NCBI RefSeq assembly: GCF_030297015.1
Contig: NZ_AP028056.1
Location: 2,056,939-2,120,938 of the forward strand
Source of the DNA: Brooklawnia propionicigenes
GTDB taxonomy: Bacteria; Actinomycetota; Actinomycetes; Propionibacteriales; Propionibacteriaceae
Direction: 5' to 3'
Length of the DNA stretch: 64,000 nucleotides
How positions within the stretch are numbered: position 1 is the first letter of the stretch; each line of letters starts with the position of its first letter. Below the pieces are notes generated by a model. It did not search any database. It worked only from the letters and a program-made list of their open reading frames with translations, and was not told the origin of the DNA. Positions 61,798-64,000 of this stretch are shown one piece after another. The position numbers and the translations under genes were made by a program.

Positions 61798-62796
61798 CAT
61801 CCGTGGCCATGGGCCAGATGCGAGCGATCCTGCTGGGTCGCGATCTGAAGCTCTCGCTCGGCACAGCGGAGGTTCGAAGGCCAGAAGCGGGCGAGGTGCT
61901 GGTACGGGTCGAGTACTGCGGGATCTGTGGATCTGATCGGCACGCCATCGCCTCAGGCGATTGGATCGAGTATTGGCCGGCGATTCTTGGGCATGAGGCG
62001 GTGGGAGTGGTCGAGGAATCTGTGGACCCCGCGATCCGCATCGGCGAACGTGTGGTCATCGATTCTCGGCGTCCGTGCGAACAATGTGCGCTGTGCCGAA
62101 GGGGTGCGCGCGGGCTGTGCGGAGAGTCTCACGTGGATGGGCGAATCAGCACCCGGCGGCTACGCCGAATACGTTGTTGTGCCCAGTTGGACGCTACACC
62201 GGATCCCAGACAGATTGCAGTCCGAAGTCGCAGTCTTGGCGGAGCCTCTCGCTGTTGTCGACAGTACTCTCGATCACTTACCCGCGACTGCGGGAACGGT
62301 GCGGATACTCGGTGGTGGACCCATCGGCGTGTTGGCCGCGCTGCGTGTGGCCCAGCGGTTCGCAGGCGTGGAGGTGGAAATCGTGGAAGTTGTGCCCGAA
62401 CGCGTCGGATTGGTTCGGCAGCTGTCGGTAGACGCCGTTCAGCATTCTTCCGGATCCAGGGTGGACGCAGTCATTGACGCGGCCGGATATGTGAGGTCGG
62501 TGGACGACGCATTTGCAGGCTTAACCAACGGCGGCACGGTGATCGCGATTGCGCTGGGCGAATCGGAGCTTCAGCTACCGGTGCGCGAGCTGGTGGAACA
62601 CGGCTGGAGCCTGGTGGGCTCGATCGGATTTGAGGCAGTCCATCTGGATCGCAGCCTGGCGGCCTTGGCCGAAGCGCCCGAGACGTATCGGGGTGTCGTG
62701 ACCGAGATCATGGATTTCGCTGTGGCCAGGGACTTTCTGGCTGGCCGAACAACACTGCCAGGAGTGAAGATGGTGGTGAAGCCGAGTCATGTGTGA
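61794..62796 (+). pseudogene. Zinc-type alcohol/polyol dehydrogenase, frameshifted
   Basis: The first part (to about 62130) reads VLVRVEYCGICGSDRHAI, ILGHEAVGVVEESVD, and the structural zinc loop CEQCALCRRGARGLC. Near 62130-62136 the frame changes and the enzyme goes on as MGESAPGGYAEYVVVPSWTLHRIPD, TVRILGGGPIGVLAALRVAQRF and a normal C-terminus. One base is missing or two are extra. Both halves look otherwise well kept, so this is either a recent mutation or a sequence error. Catalytic Cys and His are present. Confidence 0.82.
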
Positions 62797-63523
62797 TCAT
62801 CAGGGGCGCAAGTATCTGATAACTGGCGGTACGTCGGGAATCGGAGCATACGTGGCCAAGGCATTGACTTCCGCTGGTGCCACGGTGACAGTGACCGGAC
62901 GTGATGAAGGCCGGGTTGCGGAGGCCATCCGGGCAGGGCTCGCAGAGTTCAGTCTGGTCTGCGACGTTTCCGATACCCGGGCTGCGAAGCAGGGTGTCTA
63001 TGCGGCCTGCGAACAAATGGACGGACTTGATGCGGTATTCGCCAATGCGGGCGGCGACGGCCAGGCACTACCGGCGCAAGAGTTGGATCTGGACTGTTTT
63101 GCGGACGTGCTGGCCACCAATGTCATCGGCATACTGGCCACTTGTCAGGCCGCGTTCCAGGTACTGAATCGGCCCGGTGCGATTGTGGTGAACTCATCGG
63201 TGAATGCGCTGCGTCCAGAGAAGAACTTCGCGGACTACAACGCGTCCAAGGCCGCATCGCTGAGCATCGCGCAGAGTCTCGCGCTGGATTGGGCAGACGA
63301 GCGCATCACGGTGAATGCGGTCTGTCCCGGCTACTTCAGGAGCCGGATGACGGAGTCATATCTGGACGATCCCAAGACCGCGGGGGAGTTGCTGGCGCGT
63401 ATTCCGCAGGGCAGATTCGGCAGCGCGGACGAGATCGCGTCCCTGGTCGGCTTTCTGATGCTGGGCAGTGTGCCCTTCTTGGCCGGGGCCGGAATTCCCA
63501 TCGCGGGCGCCTCACATTTGTGA
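62789..63523 (+). CDS. Short-chain dehydrogenase/reductase
   Basis: A 244-residue SDR. The NAD(P) motif is TGGTSGIGAYVAKAL, followed by CDVSD, NAGG and the catalytic Ser in VNSSVNALRP, Tyr-Lys in YNASKAAS, and NAVCPGYFRSRM. Its start overlaps the end of the zinc dehydrogenase by 8 bp, so ABC ATPase, dehydrogenase and SDR form one operon, perhaps for uptake and oxidation of a polyol or sugar. Substrate unknown. Confidence 0.9.
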   Translation: MCDHQGRKYLITGGTSGIGAYVAKALTSAGATVTVTGRDEGRVAEAIRAGLAEFSLVCDVSDTRAAKQGVYAACEQMDGLDAVFANAGGDGQALPAQELDLDCFADVLATNVIGILATCQAAFQVLNRPGAIVVNSSVNALRPEKNFADYNASKAASLSIAQSLALDWADERITVNAVCPGYFRSRMTESYLDDPKTAGELLARIPQGRFGSADEIASLVGFLMLGSVPFLAGAGIPIAGASHL

Positions 63524-63661
63524 CGCGTCGCGGGCCAGGAGAGCGCCTCCATGTCCCCGATCCCTGCCCACACGTGTGCGCCACGGACTGTCAGCGAGGC
63601 GTGCGCATTCTCCGGACGGCCCGCGGTCGCTACTGAAGGGAATAGTCGTCTCCACAAAGTG

Positions 63662-63675
63662 GTTGAGTATTCAAC
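63662..63675. promoter_or_regulatory. Palindrome GTTGAGTATTCAAC upstream of VOC gene
   Basis: Five-base arms with a 4-base spacer, 20 bp before the start of the VOC gene. TTGAATATTCAA-like boxes are bound by MarR-type redox or quinone sensors ahead of such dioxygenase genes in other bacteria. No regulator gene is visible in the window. Confidence 0.5.
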
Positions 63676-63695
63676 TACTTAGGAGTGGACGAGCT

Positions 63696-64000
63696 ATGAA
63701 CGCACCAACCGAGCGGCTGGATCCGGCCACCCACATGGACATGCTGAGCTTGCGCGTCCGTCATCTGCCGGGCCTGCTCGCCTACTACACCGATGGGGTG
63801 GGACTCGTTCCGCTGTCCGAGGGGAGCGGGCGCATTGTGCTCGGGCTGGGAGATCGGGCGGTGCTCGAGCTGGTGCACGCCCCCGAGTTGCGTCCGGCGC
63901 CATCCAACTCGGCTGGGCTGTATCACACTGCGGTTCTCTTCGATACCCGCAGCGATCTTGCGGCCAGCCTGCACAGCATGGCCTCCCGGTACCCGCAGAC
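63696..64000 (+). CDS. VOC-family (glyoxalase/extradiol dioxygenase-like) protein, 5' part
   Basis: The first 101 residues are visible before the window ends. HMDMLSLRVRHLPGLLAYYTDGVGLVPLSEG and GRIVLGLGDRAVLELVHAPEL, then AGLYHTAVLFDTRSDLAASL match VOC metalloenzymes, with metal ligands His and Glu at the usual sites. The layout resembles CatE-like catechol 2,3-dioxygenases. AGGAG lies just upstream, and a MarR-type palindrome lies ahead of it. The C-terminal repeat is outside the window. Confidence 0.8.
   Translation, partial: MNAPTERLDPATHMDMLSLRVRHLPGLLAYYTDGVGLVPLSEGSGRIVLGLGDRAVLELVHAPELRPAPSNSAGLYHTAVLFDTRSDLAASLHSMASRYPQ

Overview
The window is high-GC DNA with the coding style of an Actinomycetota chromosome. 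GTG and TTG starts, 4-bp stop/start overlaps, DUF2277 and DUF4235 proteins, an NrtR-controlled nadABC operon and a fused RmlC-RmlD enzyme all fit, and Propionibacteriaceae-like bacteria are my best guess from content alone. I see no rRNA, tRNA or CRISPR array. About half of the window is ordinary core genes; the rest is accessory DNA rich in mobile-element scars, small repeats and conflict genes.

Layout. 1-6.8 kb: end of an SMP-30-like lactonase, a histidine phosphatase, UDP-glucose dehydrogenase, an LCP cell-wall ligase, a very hairpin-rich gap, a DUF2277 protein, an alpha/beta hydrolase, and a repeat protein with a Cys-rich tail whose 3' end is duplicated downstream of the stop. 7.1-8.5 kb: intact IS256-type element. 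8.7-11.7 kb: a small protein overlapping a TPR-CHAT protease gene. 11.8-28.6 kb: a damaged polysaccharide island holding a decayed rmlB'-rmlC-rmlD' copy fused to a gmd scrap, then intact fcl, rmlA, rmlB and rmlCD, a glycosyltransferase, a PLP sulfur-amino-acid enzyme and an acyltransferase. These are interleaved with integrase, IS1634-like and IS481-like relics, a dGTPase-like HD protein, an unknown membrane protein and a HicAB-like pair. 28.7-30.4 kb: an MNT antitoxin that has lost its HEPN partner and a BrnT/CopG-like pair between two 259-bp direct repeats. 30.5-35.4 kb: type I IPP isomerase, a HelD-like helicase/ParA/SAP-domain operon, and HicAB.

36-37.7 kb: a VanZ-like gene split by an intact IS3 element that carries an A7G slippage site. 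38-42.4 kb: nadC-nadB-nadA divergent from nrtR with a palindromic candidate operator. 42.4-50 kb: a surface group (DUF916 protein, phosphatase with a WxL-like tail, HupE-like membrane protein), a lipoprotein, DUF4235 and YihY proteins. 50-53.7 kb: GNAT acetyltransferase, Fic protein, aldo/keto reductase. 53.9-60.5 kb: a complete type I Wadjet operon jetABCD. 60.6-64 kb: a scar followed by an ABC ATPase, a frameshifted zinc dehydrogenase, an SDR and the start of a VOC dioxygenase-like gene.

The parts most worth a second look are the CHAT-TPR pair, the HelD-ParA-SAP operon, the HD protein with its small partner, the 91/103-bp inverted-repeat family (four copies, one beside the Wadjet operon), the 45-bp palindrome family (three copies), and the Cys-tail duplication. 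All function calls come from reading motifs by eye, without database searches.
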